Part shown: positions 36,601 to 48,665 of the stretch, piece after piece
How the letters are laid out: the number at the start of each line of letters is the position of its first letter
How positions within the stretch are numbered: the stretch's first letter is position 1
The notes under the pieces: generated by a model
Seen by the model: the letters and a program-made list of their open reading frames with translations, nothing else
The model's database searches: none
What the model was told of the DNA's origin: nothing
Made by a program: the position numbers and the translations under genes
NCBI GenBank assembly: GCA_038093515.1
Contig: JBBPSI010000008.1
Span: 124,001-188,000 of the forward strand
Direction: 5' to 3'
From: Butyriboletus loyo
Taxonomy: Eukaryota; Basidiomycota; Agaricomycetes; Boletales; Boletaceae
Length of the DNA stretch: 64,000 nucleotides

Positions 36601-37901
36601 GACGAGGCTGCTGACCAAGTACGCAAGAAAATAGAGGACGCACTGAAAACGAGTGGGATGGACGTCGGAAAAGACCATTCGGAGGAGGACTCTGACGAAG
36701 AACTCATGGACGATGAGCAGATGATGGCTCTCGACCACACCCTCGCAGAAATTTTCCGTACGAGGGCGAACGAACGAAAATCTAAACAAGGTGCGTTGAC
36801 TTTTTTTTTTTCCTCGACGTGATTTTATTGGGACGGGGATGCTAAAGTGCATATCAAGGGGTCGACGCTCAACGAGAAGCAACGCATTTCAAGAACAGAG
36901 TCCTCGACCTCGTGGATATCTATGTCAAACGGGAGACTCAGAGTCCTCTCAACGTTCGACTCGTCCTACCCTTGATCGAACTCGCAACTAAGAGCGGCAC
37001 GGACGAACGTCAGCTATCCGACAAAGCGAGCGGTATCCTCAAGAGTCGACTCGCTAAATCAAAGGACGTGCCCACGACCGTGGCGCTGGACGAAGTCGAG
37101 ACGGTACTCCGAGAAGTACATCAACGCGCCCAAAGGTCGCATGCGTCCTCCCATGCCCTGGCCGTACTTAGTCAGGCCAGTCTTTACCTCTGTCGGATAC
37201 TGGTATCCATGAACGAGCAAGACGTGGCCGTTGGGGCGTACCAAGAATCGCTCGACGACTACATGTCGCGAAAGGCATCGCAACTCGCGTTCAGCTTCTT
37301 TCAAGATTGGGCCCGTCGTTTCCCGACGCTGGGATGGAAAGTACGAGAGAGGGTCTTGGAAGCGTCTTCCAAGGCGGTCAATCTGTACCGGAAATGTCAA
37401 GGATTCCAACTCCTGCATGTCATATTGAGCCAGCCAGACAGGGTGTGTATACATTTTCGTTGTTCAAGGACGGTCGACGGGTCGCTCACTGAACCACAGG
37501 GAGAAGAACCAGCGGCGACTGCAGCGTTCCAAAAGGCGTTGCAAAAGACCATACTTGACCTGATCACGCATTCCATCGACGACGACCGTGGTCTTTCGCC
37601 GACTCAAACAAAGGACCTTTTGAAGCTCGGTTTATTCTGCATCCGTCAGACCCGCAACGCCTCCGAGTCATTGACCATCGATGTTTGGGATCCAGCTGCG
37701 TGGAAGGCGCTCCATGACAGATTATCCTCGAGCGATCGTTTCAAATCATCATCGTCAGTACTGAACATGTGCCGTCAGGTGGAGTCTACTGCCACCCGAT
37801 CCAAACAGGCAATTGGGGGGAAACGCAAGGCGGCGTCGAGTGAGGGACTAGAAACTGAGCCGTCGAAAAAGTCCAATCGGAAGAAACAAAAGAAAAAGTA
37901 A
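33650..37901 (+). CDS. POL5: Pol5 / MYBBP1A-like nucleolar protein (DNA polymerase phi)
   Basis: Nucleolar factor for rDNA transcription and ribosome assembly; named a polymerase but without proven polymerase need. Start ATG at 33650 (MSTTLPLFWKLSSASKKDR). Family features are SYSIRRLLRGLASPRESSRL with GFSVALTELLSRI, EARSWLRE-like helical repeats (AKSWLRESAWWTIGLAIDA), VFAPNNLLALGKVLKEAP and KYWGFQVFKKALARV. A long acidic tract lies at about 36440-36620 (Asp/Glu/Ser only, typical of the family), followed by LMDDEQMMALDHTLAEIFR. The very basic C-terminus ends KKSNRKKQKKK, stop TAA at 37899-37901. About 1200 residues from a dozen or more canonical exons. It is convergent with MSH3. Confidence 0.9.
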
Positions 37902-38109
37902 AACATAGCATTATGATGTAATGCAGAATCAATTCCGTTCCTGGAGTTGGCTAGAGTACATTGACAAGTCGGGCATTTGTGAACCAAGCTTCCTGCCTGA
38001 ATATGTTGTATGGTCTGTGTTACTTTATCTACTTGTGCAAGTGATCCGGGATTCCAAACACGGTCAGTAAAAGCAAAGACAGGCGAGGAAAGCGCACACA
38101 AGTCGCAAT

Positions 38110-41100
38110 CTATGCCCGTGGCGACGATGCAATCCTTGTGTGGAGTGCCTGGAGTGCAGTAAGATCGTGCTTTGTGAAACATTGCTCAATAAGTTGTGCA
38201 CATCGTCGTGCTCTGGGAAGCGAACGCGTAAGCTGACACAAAGACGTTGAGTGGTACTTGTGACCCCACCTGTTAAGCCTGCTGCGGGACTCAATGGCAG
38301 TCCGACATGCTTCGGAACGTTCTGTGGCTACGCCGAGGATGTGCTCTGGAATTCCCGCAAGGCGGGCACATTCTACTCCGAAGGACTCTTCAGCAAAGCC
38401 ATCGGTCAACCGGTAGAGGAATGTTACGTCTCTTCTGCCATCAATGCGGCTATCCGTTGTGTATCCCATGTGCAGGTTCTGAACGTCATCTGGGAACCGC
38501 CGTTCTAAATCAACGGCAACGAGGGGGTAGTGCGTAATGAACAGCGTCTTGCATTTGATATTTTCCACAAGATGCTGAAGAACTGCATCCGCGATTGCCA
38601 TCTATGACCGAATTAGCCTCTTTTCGGTGTTGTAAACAAGGGTAGACGCACTCCATCCGCAGTTGAGGTACCTCTTCCGAGCTCGTCCAGAATTACGAGA
38701 CTCTTCGGGGTTGCTGCCTTCAAAATATCGTTCGTCTCTGCCATTTCGACCATAAATGTCGAGCGGCCACGCGCCAATTCGTCAGATGCTAATGTAGGCA
38801 CTAGTATCAGTTAATGTATTCAAGTGGAGGCAACAGGGGCCTACCACCCATCCTTGTGATGATTCCGTCGCACATTCCAACCCTTGCAGCCTTGGCGGGA
38901 ACGTATGACCCAATTTGAGCCATGATAGCGATCAGAGCAACCATTCGAACCGCAGAGCTTTTGCCTCCCATATTCGGACCCGTTATGGTGATACTACGAG
39001 GAGAATCCCCACCCATGGATAGAGAATTGGGGACGAACGGGTCAGATCTCAATGCTTCAACCATGGGATGACGGCCATCTATGATGTCGAGTACATCTTC
39101 GTCTGTGAGCTCAGGTCGGACATAACCATCCTGCAATGCAATGTGGGCAAGGCTGAGGAGACAATCCGCGATTGCAAGTTTGTTAATGGCGTCTCGCAGC
39201 AGGGAATAATGAGATTGGGCAATTTCATCCAGAAAGATGCTATACGCTTTGTTCGCTTCGGTGGCGAGCAACTCCTTGTATCTCGCCCGCTCTTCGATCA
39301 ACTTTTTGACTTCAGGAGTGTGGTATCGCCTGTAGTACCTTGTACTGGAATAGAGCATGAGCACGTGTTTTGTCTGTATGAAGCGGTATTTTACCTTGAT
39401 ATCAAATCCCAGCTTACTGGAGGATCTTTGTTTTCAGACTTTTTGAGCTCTACAAGGAACTAGGTAATATTAGGGGTCTGCATAAATCGTGGGACATGTA
39501 ACGTACTTCAATCGCCAGCACACTAGTCCATTGGAGAGACGGCATTCTAAGAATTTTGCGGACTGGGTTTAAATCAGTGCCTGGATCACATCAAGGGGGC
39601 AAGGTACCATACTTCGCTTTAGTTCCTCTTCAAGCTCAGTTTCAACGGTTTGAATCATCTGGGCGAGTTAAGAAGTAATATGAACGACTCGGAGAGGACT
39701 CACTAATACATACTCTGCGAGCTTCGGGAATCTCTGCGTATCTCTCCATAAAGATTCCTTCTTCCCCTCGTTAGCACTCTTGAGGGAAATTGCGCTCAAG
39801 TATTCCCGGACTGGGTCTTTGAGTTTTGGTAAAGAAAGAACTATCTCGTTCAACAATTTAGAGTAGAAATCCCCCAAGGAGTTCTCCTCGAAGCCATCGA
39901 ACGCCGTGGCGACTCTGTTTAGCGCAGGCAGCAAGATGGCAAGTTCTTGGGGGGAGCACTACAAAGGTATATAAACCAATTGATCAAGGGCCTAGAGTGC
40001 GGAAAATTTGACCTTGCCATACTGAATCCGACACAATCCCTTGGCGAGGTCCGGTAGCTTCTTCAGGACTTGTCGAAGGGCAACCAGTTTTTCTGACTGA
40101 CTAGTAATTATCTCCTCGATTGCATCTACCCTATCTTGGAGAAACCTAAGGTCCGGCTGTGTTATTTCAATAGAGCAGATATGATTTGGAGACTAACCGC
40201 TTGTCCGTGAGTGGTCGACCAACCCAACTCTTCAATAACCTTGCACCAAATTTAGTGGCAGTACGATCAAGCACCCAAATCAGAGAACCCCTGGCAGTAT
40301 AATCTGTCTGGTTTTGGTATACTTCCCTATAAAGTCCAATTAGACTTGATTTTAGCGACACTCAAGGCACGAACAAATTCGCCAATGTGCTGGCATTCAG
40401 AAGCATGTGGGCTCTATCTGCGAATTTCGTGAAAAACCTGGCGCCCAGGAAAGCGTCTGCAATGTGAAACGACGAGAGATAGTTGATAGCATGTGCCAGG
40501 GAAACTACAACTTGTTGGGGAAGGCCCGCAATGACTCCGAGTACGCTGGCTGCGAAGTGTCACTGACAAGTCGTTCTCCACCTGTGCAAGGGCTAACTCA
40601 CCCATTGAAAGATCCTTAGAACTAGCTTTCGTCCTGTCAGAATAAAATTTCGTCACAAAGTCAAACGCCACAGAGAATTTCATCCCATTCTTGTAGCGCT
40701 CAATTCGTATTTTCTGTCCGTCGTGGATAGATCTTGAAGAACAAATTTAGCCTTTTAAGGGTGAATGATGGAAATATTGACCCAGCAAAGTGGCGCAAAA
40801 CCTTTTCGGTGAGCTTACTCAGACCTTGTTCAGGAAGCACTAGCTCGGCTGGTCGAGTGTGCACGAGGCGGGTCTAAATCCTGTGAGCACGATCGATTTG
40901 CAAGAACCATATTAGACTGACCTCAAGCTCAGAACGCATGACAGTCTCTAGCCCATTCCGCGTGAAAAGGGAGAGCAATTAGATGTGCCCGAACTCACCC
41001 TCAAATTCATCCCACACAACATCTCCCGTGCTGGGTGTGATAGCAATCATGCTCACCAACACATGATCCTCACCCCCTGCGGGAAGTTCCGTAAAACAAA

Positions 41101-42238
41101 CGAGAGGCGGAGCCGCATGGTTGTCTAGACCATCAACGGAACCGAGCTCATCAACATAGCTGTGAAAATTTGTCACCACACGGAAAAATGGGTGCTCCAC
41201 ATCGCCTTACGTCGTGGCCGTGTACAGATGAGTCAATTTTCTTTCAAAGAGCGTGTTCCTAGTTTCACTGGCTTTTTTTAGTGCTGCAGTCTCGACCTGT
41301 TCAACAATTCCAACTTTGTGTCCTTGCGAGAGAAGCCTGATCCTGTATAAGGCTCGTTCAGAGGGAGGCAGCGGAGCACTGACTTTTTGAGATGTACGTC
41401 ACGGCGATGGACTGGAATTGAAGCGGTAAGTAGATTACGACGCTGGTACGCGACGATGCCAAGTTCCTGGCTGGCAATCTGACGATGAGAATAAACAAGG
41501 CTATTAGTCTGATGAGCAAGAATATCACACCGAAGCGCTCTCTTCGTAGAAGTAGTATTTATAACCCAATTCAATCATTAAAACCACGCCGGGGTGATCC
41601 TTGATAAACTTCAATGACTATGATTGATCAAGAACATTGTCAGAAGCAGCATGCAAACAGTCGATCAAGCTTGCCTGTAATTCGGCCGGTGTGTACGGCT
41701 GCCCACTGGGCCCAAGCGCTTCCGACGTTCCCGTACTCTTTGCTGAAGATGCGATCTGTTTTTTACCCTTTGCTTTGTTAGACTTGTGGGAGAATACTCG
41801 CGCGAGGTTCTTGAATGCTTCATCCGAGACATCGGACTCGGAAGCTTCGTCTTGATCCTGAAGAGACTCGCCCTCAGATGATTGAGCACCCTGCTCTCCG
41901 TGCCATCTTTGACGTGCAAAGCTGCTGTTCCCCGCAAGCAGTACGCGCTTGAATGTCTCGTGACGCCTCTTCTTGTCGTCTTCATCCCCCGCGACAGGTC
42001 TCTCAGTGGAAGGTTTTCGCGTGCTGTCAAAACGCCACTGATCTGCAAGGGAATTTGCCTTTTCTACCTTCAGCTTCTTGATATGTGGTTGCCTGTCGAC
42101 TTCTGGATCCTCAAGGGTCAAGTCGATGGGGGAGTGTGGGCGCTTCCCCTGCACAGAATGTTGTTGGGAGAAGAAGGAGGAAATCCTGGGTTGTTTGTCT
42201 GTAGCAGAAAGCCCGACGGCCACTGTCTTCTGTTTCAT
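38110..42238 (-). CDS. MSH3: DNA mismatch repair protein Msh3
   Basis: Msh2 partner in MutS-beta, which recognises insertion/deletion loops. Start ATG at 42236-42238. The N-terminal tail has a PIP-box-like QPRISSFF for PCNA binding, followed by a basic, phosphorylatable linker. The mismatch-binding, connector and lever domains are spread over many small exons (about 39900-41570). The ATPase domain carries [20 protein letters not shown] (Walker A), then [20 protein letters not shown] and [20 protein letters not shown] (Walker B/signature), [20 protein letters not shown] with [14 protein letters not shown], and [18 protein letters not shown]. The stop is at 38110-38112. Msh3 rather than Msh6 or Msh2 is supported by the PIP box and by [20 protein letters not shown]. 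It shares a 120-bp promoter with ATP12. Confidence 0.92.
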
Positions 42239-42358
42239 TGCGGGTACTGGTCTAACTCTCTGAGACAGTTCTAGTTATGTGACGTCACATTAATGGGTCA
42301 CGTGCATATCATAGTTTTTCGGGTTTCCAGTTCCATACCCTCGCGAAGGCTCACGAAC
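42239..42358. promoter_or_regulatory. Divergent promoter MSH3/ATP12 with TGACGTCA and CACGTG
   Basis: A 120-bp spacer between divergent ATGs. It contains a perfect CRE-type palindrome TGACGTCA at 42280-42287 and a CACGTG palindrome at 42299-42304, 12 bp further on. Both are known bZIP and bHLH target cores in fungi; binding here is inferred from sequence only. Confidence 0.6.
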
Positions 42359-43512
42359 ATGTCCTACCGTCATGTGGTCTATTGGATTCAGCCAAATCTC
42401 GTCTCTCGCGCTTCTGTGCGGGTCTCTTGCAGGCCCGCAACATTTACTCTTCGAAACTATGCGACCACAACCCAAGAAGAATCGTCAGTTTCGGAAACTA
42501 CCCGTGTGTTATTAGTCAATCTGGTATTAGCGTGTGCTCAAGTCCATTCTAAGGTGCTGAGAAAACGCTGAAGCGTTTCTGGAAGACTGTTGGGATTGAT
42601 ACTAGGTCGGATGGAATTGCCGTCACATTGGACAAGCGTGCGTTGAAGACGCCAGCCGGGCAGACACTGCTGTTTCCAGAGAACAAGCGTTTGGTGGCCA
42701 CCCTTATCGCCAACGAATGGGAAAACCAGGAAACGTTGTTGAAACCACACGCACTACCGTTGGTAGGTAATTTCGTTTAGTACTGGAGATGGAGTTGCGG
42801 ACTTTTTAGACGTCCGTCGCATCTAGGGCTCTCGACACTCTACGTGACGAGAAAACTCGCTCAGAAGTCCAGAAGGCATTGGTAGACTACCTAGACACAG
42901 ACACTATTTGGTACGCCAGCACACCACGCGATTGGGTGGTACTTACATCCGTGCTTAGTTTTCACCACGACGATCCCGAGCAACTCGTTAAGCTGCAGAA
43001 AAAGCATTGGGATCCACTTCTAGAGTGGGCTAGGAGTACTTTTGATATCGAAATACATGTTCATCGTTCCGTTTTATTTCACTCACAACCCGAGCGAACG
43101 CGACAGATTCTCAGCGATGTCTTGGCACAGATGGACCCTTGGGAGATGGCAGGTGTGTCATGGGCGACAGATACTGAACCAGCAAACTAAACATGCCTTT
43201 TTCTGAAGCCATGGAGCGGGTCACCTACATCACAAAATCGTTCCTCATTGCCTTGGCCCTTGTCAAGCGCCATTTGACCGTAGAGCAGGCAGCTCTCGCA
43301 GCTCAAGTTGAGGTGGCAAGTCAGATAGAGAGATGGGGAGAAGTTGAGGATTGTGAGTTCCGACCGTCTTGTCGGGGCTTGAAGTTTGCCCCTGCTTTCC
43401 TGACATTGGAATCTTTACTGATCAGTCCCGTTTCGCAGCCCATGACGTAGATTATCACGATGTTCGCCGGCAGTTAGGGAGTGCCGCTTGCTTGATCACT
43501 AATATGCCCTAG
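42359..43512 (+). CDS. ATP12: Mitochondrial F1-ATPase assembly chaperone Atp12
   Basis: Matrix chaperone that binds the F1 alpha subunit during ATP synthase assembly. Start ATG at 42359 (MSYRHVVYWIQPNLVSRASV), with an Arg/Ser-rich mitochondrial presequence. Family blocks are KRFWKTVGIDTR, IAVTLDKRALKTPAGQTL, ATLIANEWENQETLLKPHAL, TSVASRALDTLRDEKTRSEV, LDTDTIWYASTPRDWVV, HHDDPEQLVKLQKKHWDPLL, TKSFLIALALVKRHLTVEQA and VEVASQIERWGEVED. The end SHDVDYHDVRRQLGSAAC with ITNMP stops at 43510-43512. Five canonical introns. Full length for the family at about 310 residues. Confidence 0.93.
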
Positions 43513-45620
43513 ATTGCGACAATTGTTATTCGGCTACGATATTTGCACACATTTCGCATGCAATGAACCTCTTCCACCTTGATTTATTCCTATTAACTCT
43601 CTATGTCAGGTTTGACTCTGGACACTGGAACGAGGAGGGCATATGATTGACGTGTGTAAATATCCCCACTGATATCAAACCTTATGGTAGATGTACACGT
43701 TGTGTCCGGAGGAATTCCCGCATAGCCCCAAGTATATTCTCGCCCTCACTAACCATTCCCGACCTCTTCTGACAGCCTTCGCAGGCCTGATTGAGTTAAC
43801 TGAAGAACTATGCACCCGGTGGCTGCATTCAGACCAGGGTTCACACTGCCTTGTGTGAAAGACATTAAGATATCGATATCAGTCTAGTAACCGGTTGTAC
43901 GGATCTCCGCAGCGAATATGTGGTGGTGCTTCTCCCATTTCTCCTTTGTTCGTTTCCGACCGTTCAAACGTTCAGGTCTCAGCGCACTTGAACGAGGCGC
44001 GACTGGTTCACCCTGTAATTGCCCAATCCTGAAGGCCTGACCGCCGAGACTGGTGGGTCGTGCGCAGCTAAGCGCCATATTTCGGTGAAAAGGTGTGTTG
44101 GCTATATCGATAATCTCCCACTACCCATTGGCCGTCCACTCAAAAGCACGAATGCATGAACCTATAGCGCTACTGAGATCATGGATATTCTCGCGTTGTA
44201 AAGGGGTCTAGAACGTCATTACGAACGTGTCCCTAAATCTACTGGGACGTTGGAAACACCTGGATGAGACAAAATGAGTTGCAACTAATGCAACTTCTCA
44301 GGGTAACTCGACCACCGTTACTCCCAATGCATGTCTACGGCCTGATCCAGAGTAAGAACTTCTGGGTAAGAGGTTTAATAGTCCACGGAGGAGTTGCGGT
44401 GCTTATGCCAATCGGTGCTAACGGTGTGTTTCTCGTCCCGAGCGCACTGTGAGAATTCAGCCATGGCCAAGGAAGATGGAGAGAGTGAGCGGGAAGCCGT
44501 CTCCCAAGAGGAGGTGCGAAGAATTTAACCCCCAGACGCTTTACAACCGCAGACAGACAAATATGACGACGTGGTACCGGCTCCGATTCGCAAGAAAGTT
44601 TAGTTATTGGTCCCTGTCTGTCCACGCTGCAAAGACACGCGTGGTCTTGAGAAGTTCAAGTTGACTCTGGACGGCGGGCGGAGTGCTAATTTCTAATCAA
44701 TGCCGTCTGCTTCCACAGCAGCCAGAGCGTGTGCACAGGTCGTTATTGCGAAGAGAACATCTATTTACTTCTAAAACGTTTTCTGAATCCATCGGGGGGC
44801 GAGGAGCAGTGGGATGCTTTTTCTGTATTTATCTCTAATCCGACGAGAACGGTAACGAGAATTCATGTGCCAGGATTCTGAAGTTTATTGCACAGGTGAC
44901 GCTATGGAACCAGCGAATGGGATCGTCCAGAGATACGACAGTGACGTCGTCTTAGCGCTGTGTGAGCGTTTGCGAGTGGGCAGCCAATCGCCAGCGCACG
45001 GGGTACTTGGATCTATGACCTCGACACCTATCTCCCCGCGCCGTGTCACCGGGAAGGTGATTCCCATCGTATGGTCCCTTCTCAAGTTCATTCCGGATCT
45101 TGTCTGATATATGTTGATGGGACCTTCCCACTCGGCGCTGGTACGCCATTATAATATCAGAGGGATTCTTATCTCGGTGGCAAACTCGCCGTTCGCATCA
45201 GCGTGTTTAGGGTGATCCCTGCCCAAGCGTATCTCGATAACTTTGCCAATCGGACAGATCTCATATGGCGAGTCCCCCTATTCCACGGGCATGTATTGTC
45301 TTCCTCATGACTATTAAAGCTTGACGTTTCCCGGTCGAACGCATGCGAGGCACCTTGGTATCTTGTGAAACCGTCACCTTATCCAGCTATCTATGGACCA
45401 GAGGCAGAGAAGTGCGGAGTTAAGCATAATCTCATGAGTCGTTTCGTTTCGAGGGTTGGAGGCGAACAAGGCTTTGGAACGGTGATGGATTTCGATGGCT
45501 TCACAGCGAACTACCGAGTGACTGAGTGACGGTCACACGTGTAGTTGTCACAGGTCGATGAGCGAATCTTTTCTGGTTAGCCACTGGAGACTTGCAGTTG
45601 GTCAGAGTCGGCAACTTGTC
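43513..45620. other. Gene-poor 2.1-kb intergenic stretch
   Basis: The longest stretch without a recognised gene. The right end should carry the promoter and 5' UTR of the BTB gene. Short open frames on both strands (for example 44264-44664 and 44865-45107 on the plus strand) have no family features. No terminal repeats, tRNA or rRNA-like sequence was seen. A decayed gene or a long non-coding transcript cannot be excluded. Confidence 0.5.
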
Positions 45621-47149
45621 ATGAATTCTGCTTCCTCTCCTTCCTGCGTCGGTTCAAACGGCCACACTCGAACTGATAGCTTGACACCATCCATCTCACC
45701 TCAATCTGAAAACTCGTATGGCGAGGACGCAAACGTTTCAGTTGTATCTCCACTCCCTGTATCTAACGGATATTCGCAGTAAGCATCCTTTCTGCTCATA
45801 TCTCAACCACCGATAGACTCGGTGCCACTCCAGTACACCCTACCACTTGCACAATGAAGAGATTGTAAACCATTTGTATCATGCGGGCTTTCAAACCGGC
45901 GTAGGTGCCTACATCTTCGTGGAAAGTGCCTACTAATCTCAGATGACATTAGAATTACGCGGATACGATCCTTGTAAGCAAATACACTACTGGGTCCTTT
46001 TTCCAAGTGTCACTGAACCAAAGCTAGCATGTCCATCAAAATTCCTATCGCCTTCATGCGATAATTTTGTCACGTTCTCCATTTCTTGCCCACTTAATGT
46101 CCACCTCTCCACAAACAGGTGGGCAGCGTGTAATATACGTGGAGCTTGACCATGAACCGGAAGTCACACATGAGGTACGTCTTCTGCACATATTGGTCAT
46201 GTCTCCGTTCATTTCTGCCACCGTGTGCGGCCAGTGGCTGGCCAGAATTTGACCGTGTCTGCAAACACTCGTCATTTGAAGACCGGTTGCTGTTATTCTC
46301 GTCGTGTACAAGTGCCGCCTCGGAGGCCGTATTGGACGGAGCTTTTGCTCTCTCTTGTAAACTTTGGCACTGATTTATTCCATTTACAGGGGGTCGCCAT
46401 AGGTATTGCCTTGTACGTCAGCAGACTCGGATCACTGATAACTGGCTTTCTTCTTAGCGCTGGGATACCTTTATTCTCCCGTTTCCATCAGTCTAATCCG
46501 GCCCGAGAATGCACGAGGCGTTCTCGCGGCTGGGTGTTTACTTGGTGGGATGGAGGATCTGTGTGGATATGCATATGGAGTCTGCAGGCAATCCATCAGT
46601 GTGGACACAATTACTGAATGGCTCGATTTCATCAATAACACCCCTTTGTCATCGGATGGGTCATTCTCCCCCCAACCACCTCTGACGTCTGTGTTTGGGC
46701 AATACGCTCGCAGACTACGGGAAGACGTTTTTCATTTTCTCGTGGTTACACTTCCCAACACCTTGGAAATATATTCTTCCCCAGGATCTGAATCTGGTGC
46801 CTCGCAGGGGCACCCTGGCCGCGACACCTTGTTGCAGATTTTTTCACTCGTACCCTTTGACATGTTCAAGGCGGCTGTGGAATCACCTACTTTCCAAATT
46901 GGTGCGTGTTTCAGGTGCTTACGGTATCACTGCGACACGACTGCCTGACCCACTATTAACACAGGTTCCGATCAATGTCGCTTCAAATTTGCCAAGGACG
47001 CTATAGAGCTGAGGAAAAAGGGTATTGCGCGAGGGCATGGATCAGAGGAGACGGTGGTGCTTGCATTTGGCGGAGGTCACATCAGTGGAAGTGCGGTTCA
47101 TGTCACCCGCAAAATGCGCAAGCGGCAACTCTGGAAGGTAAACTCATGA
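45621..47149 (+). CDS. BTB/POZ-domain protein
   Basis: Fungal BTB/POZ protein, likely an adaptor or transcription-related factor; partners unknown. Start ATG at 45621 (MNSASSPSCVGSNGHTRTD), with a Ser-rich N-tail, then TPYHLHNEEIVNHLYHAGFQ and the BTB core SYRLHAIILSRSPFLAHLMS and QRVIYVELDHEPEVTHE. It then joins through a 13-nt exon (46390-46402, GVAI) to ALGYLYSPVSISLIRPENAR, GCLLGGMEDLCGYAYGVCRQ and YARRLREDVFHFLVVTLPNT. The C-terminal helical part is LVPFDMFKAAVESPTFQIGS with DQCRFKFAKDAIELRKKGIA, ending RKMRKRQLWKVNS; stop TGA at 47147-47149. The intron before the microexon is long (about 215 bp); an in-frame segment inside it (46255-46373) may be an alternative exon but breaks the fold. 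Confidence 0.78.
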
Positions 47150-47691
47150 ACCGACACAATCCATATTACGTGAAGCCACTGGTTGCGATGTCTGCTTGCT
47201 TGTTCCCCTCCCATTTTTACATACTTGTCCGAACGATAACTCTCAGACCGTACAAAAACAAGCAACCTCTGGGGTCGTTCGCGCCGTCTCGTACCCCATA
47301 ATCGGACACCTCTCCGGAAGTACTAGTTAACCTTTTTAGCTGTACTTCCGTGGTACTGATCGCTTTGTCGAAGCCTCGAGGGACTTGAAACATGCAAGGA
47401 AGATGCACCGACCGCATTTCTGTTCCGGAGGCTTTTGCGAAGATCTCCGTTTTCCTCTCTCAGTAGCATCCTCCCAGAACACGAGTGCGCCACGATCGAT
47501 TAGGTATTTTCTGTCCGACCGGCAATCCTCCCAGACATCACGAGAGCGGAGCAAGTTCAAGGACCGAAAAACCTCCCTCATCTGTTGCTCATACCGGTTT
47601 CTTTTTTCTTTTTTTTTCCATCGTATATGAAGCCATGCGTTTTCAGTCAGTTTAGACAGCAGTTCCCTCCCCCCCCCTCCGAGTACTCGCA
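47150..47691. other. Intergenic, BTB gene 3' flank / DUF6593 gene upstream
   Basis: About 540 bp. The last part has a T-rich tract (47602-47621) and a C-rich tract just before the DUF6593 start, as in many fungal promoters. No coding sequence recognised. Confidence 0.5.
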
Positions 47692-48498
47692 ATGTCTCGC
47701 TTCGATTTCGAGGTTATCTTCACTGGTAGAGACGACCCCCGTGACGGATGCATCATCATTGGAGAAGACGAAAGACCCGTCTTTTTCGAATTCGACAGTG
47801 CCTTGCTGTCCCCGCCCTTGATGCGTACGACGGTACGTTGCGTCTCTTCGGGCGTGCCAGAACCACGCCGTAACCGCGAGGGTCACCGGTGGGCCAACGC
47901 CTCGTTTTTTTCCAGATTTGTAGCGACGGAGCTCCCGTCGCCGCGTTCGACTGGGGCGCCAGCGGTGATAGTTTCGGTGTAGCTACCATCGGCGACAGAG
48001 AAATCCTAATGGAACATCTCGTCCTCCCTGGTTCTTGTCCAAAGTAAGTAAATCCACCGTGCCGTTTGCCCCCCCCCCCCGCACCGCACCGCCCCCCGCT
48101 TTTTCTTTTTCTTTTTCTTTTTCTCCTCGAGGCAACAAGGAGAAATGAAAAAGGAAGCGCTGATCTTTTTATTTTATTTATTCCACGCAGCGCCCGCCGC
48201 TTCCAGGCAGCCGATGGCAGGTTCTATGAATGGCGGCGTTCTTATCCCGGCCCCCATTCTTATGAGGTACCGTTCCGTTTATTGACCCTCCGGGTGTTTA
48301 TTTTTTAAATTTAAATTTACTCAGTTGCACGTGGGTCCAAATACCCCACCAATTGCTGTGTACCGCAAGTTCTCCCAAGCGACGCCCATCGGCCCCTCCC
48401 ATGGTACCTTGGAATACAACTTCACTGACGGATTATTTCTGCTTCAAGCACTTCTCGCGCTCAATCTCAATCGCTGGCTGGATTGGAATATGGAATAA
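47692..48498 (+). CDS. DUF6593-domain protein
   Basis: Small soluble protein of a family common and often expanded in Agaricomycetes; function unknown. Start ATG at 47692 (MSRFDFEVIFTGRDDPRDGC). Spliced exons give PVFFEFDSALLSPPLMRTT, then ICSDGAPVAAFDWGASGDSF, REILMEHLVLPGSCPK, then RFQAADGRFYEWRRSYPGPH and LHVGPNTPPIAVYRKFS. The end LEYNFTDGLFLLQALLALNL is followed by NRWLDWNME, stop TAA at 48496-48498. The F/W-rich strand pattern suggests the lipid-binding-like beta fold usual for this DUF, which is inference. Its second intron carries a C run and CTTTTT repeats. Confidence 0.82.
48069..48123 (+). repeat. Low-complexity C run and CTTTTT repeat
   Basis: A run of about twelve C followed by GCACC-rich sequence and four CTTTTT units, inside an intron of the DUF6593 gene. 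Pyrimidine-rich, so it may act as an extended polypyrimidine tract. Confidence 0.7.
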
Positions 48499-48665
48499 TC
48501 TAAGATCGACGAGGGTTCCGATAATACCATTTATTTATATCCCATAGTTTGTATGAATACGGGTATAGCAAGGACGACAGATGTAAATGCAACCGGCAAT
48601 CAAGGAAACGAGTGCAAAAGGGAAACCATCAAGGAGAGGAAATGTGTTCATAATAAATCCAGCAT

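Noticed and set aside
38230..38270. A 37-bp GT...AG segment near the MSH3 C-terminus as an intron
   Set aside because: Removing it shifts the frame away from the plausible C-terminal helix ending RIASSPRA, so it is read through.
46146..46373. Open frame with EFDRVCKHSSFEDRLLLFSS inside the BTB gene
   Set aside because: It interrupts the BTB helix joining VTHE to GVAIALGYL and lies within a GT-AG intron. Kept only as a possible alternative exon.
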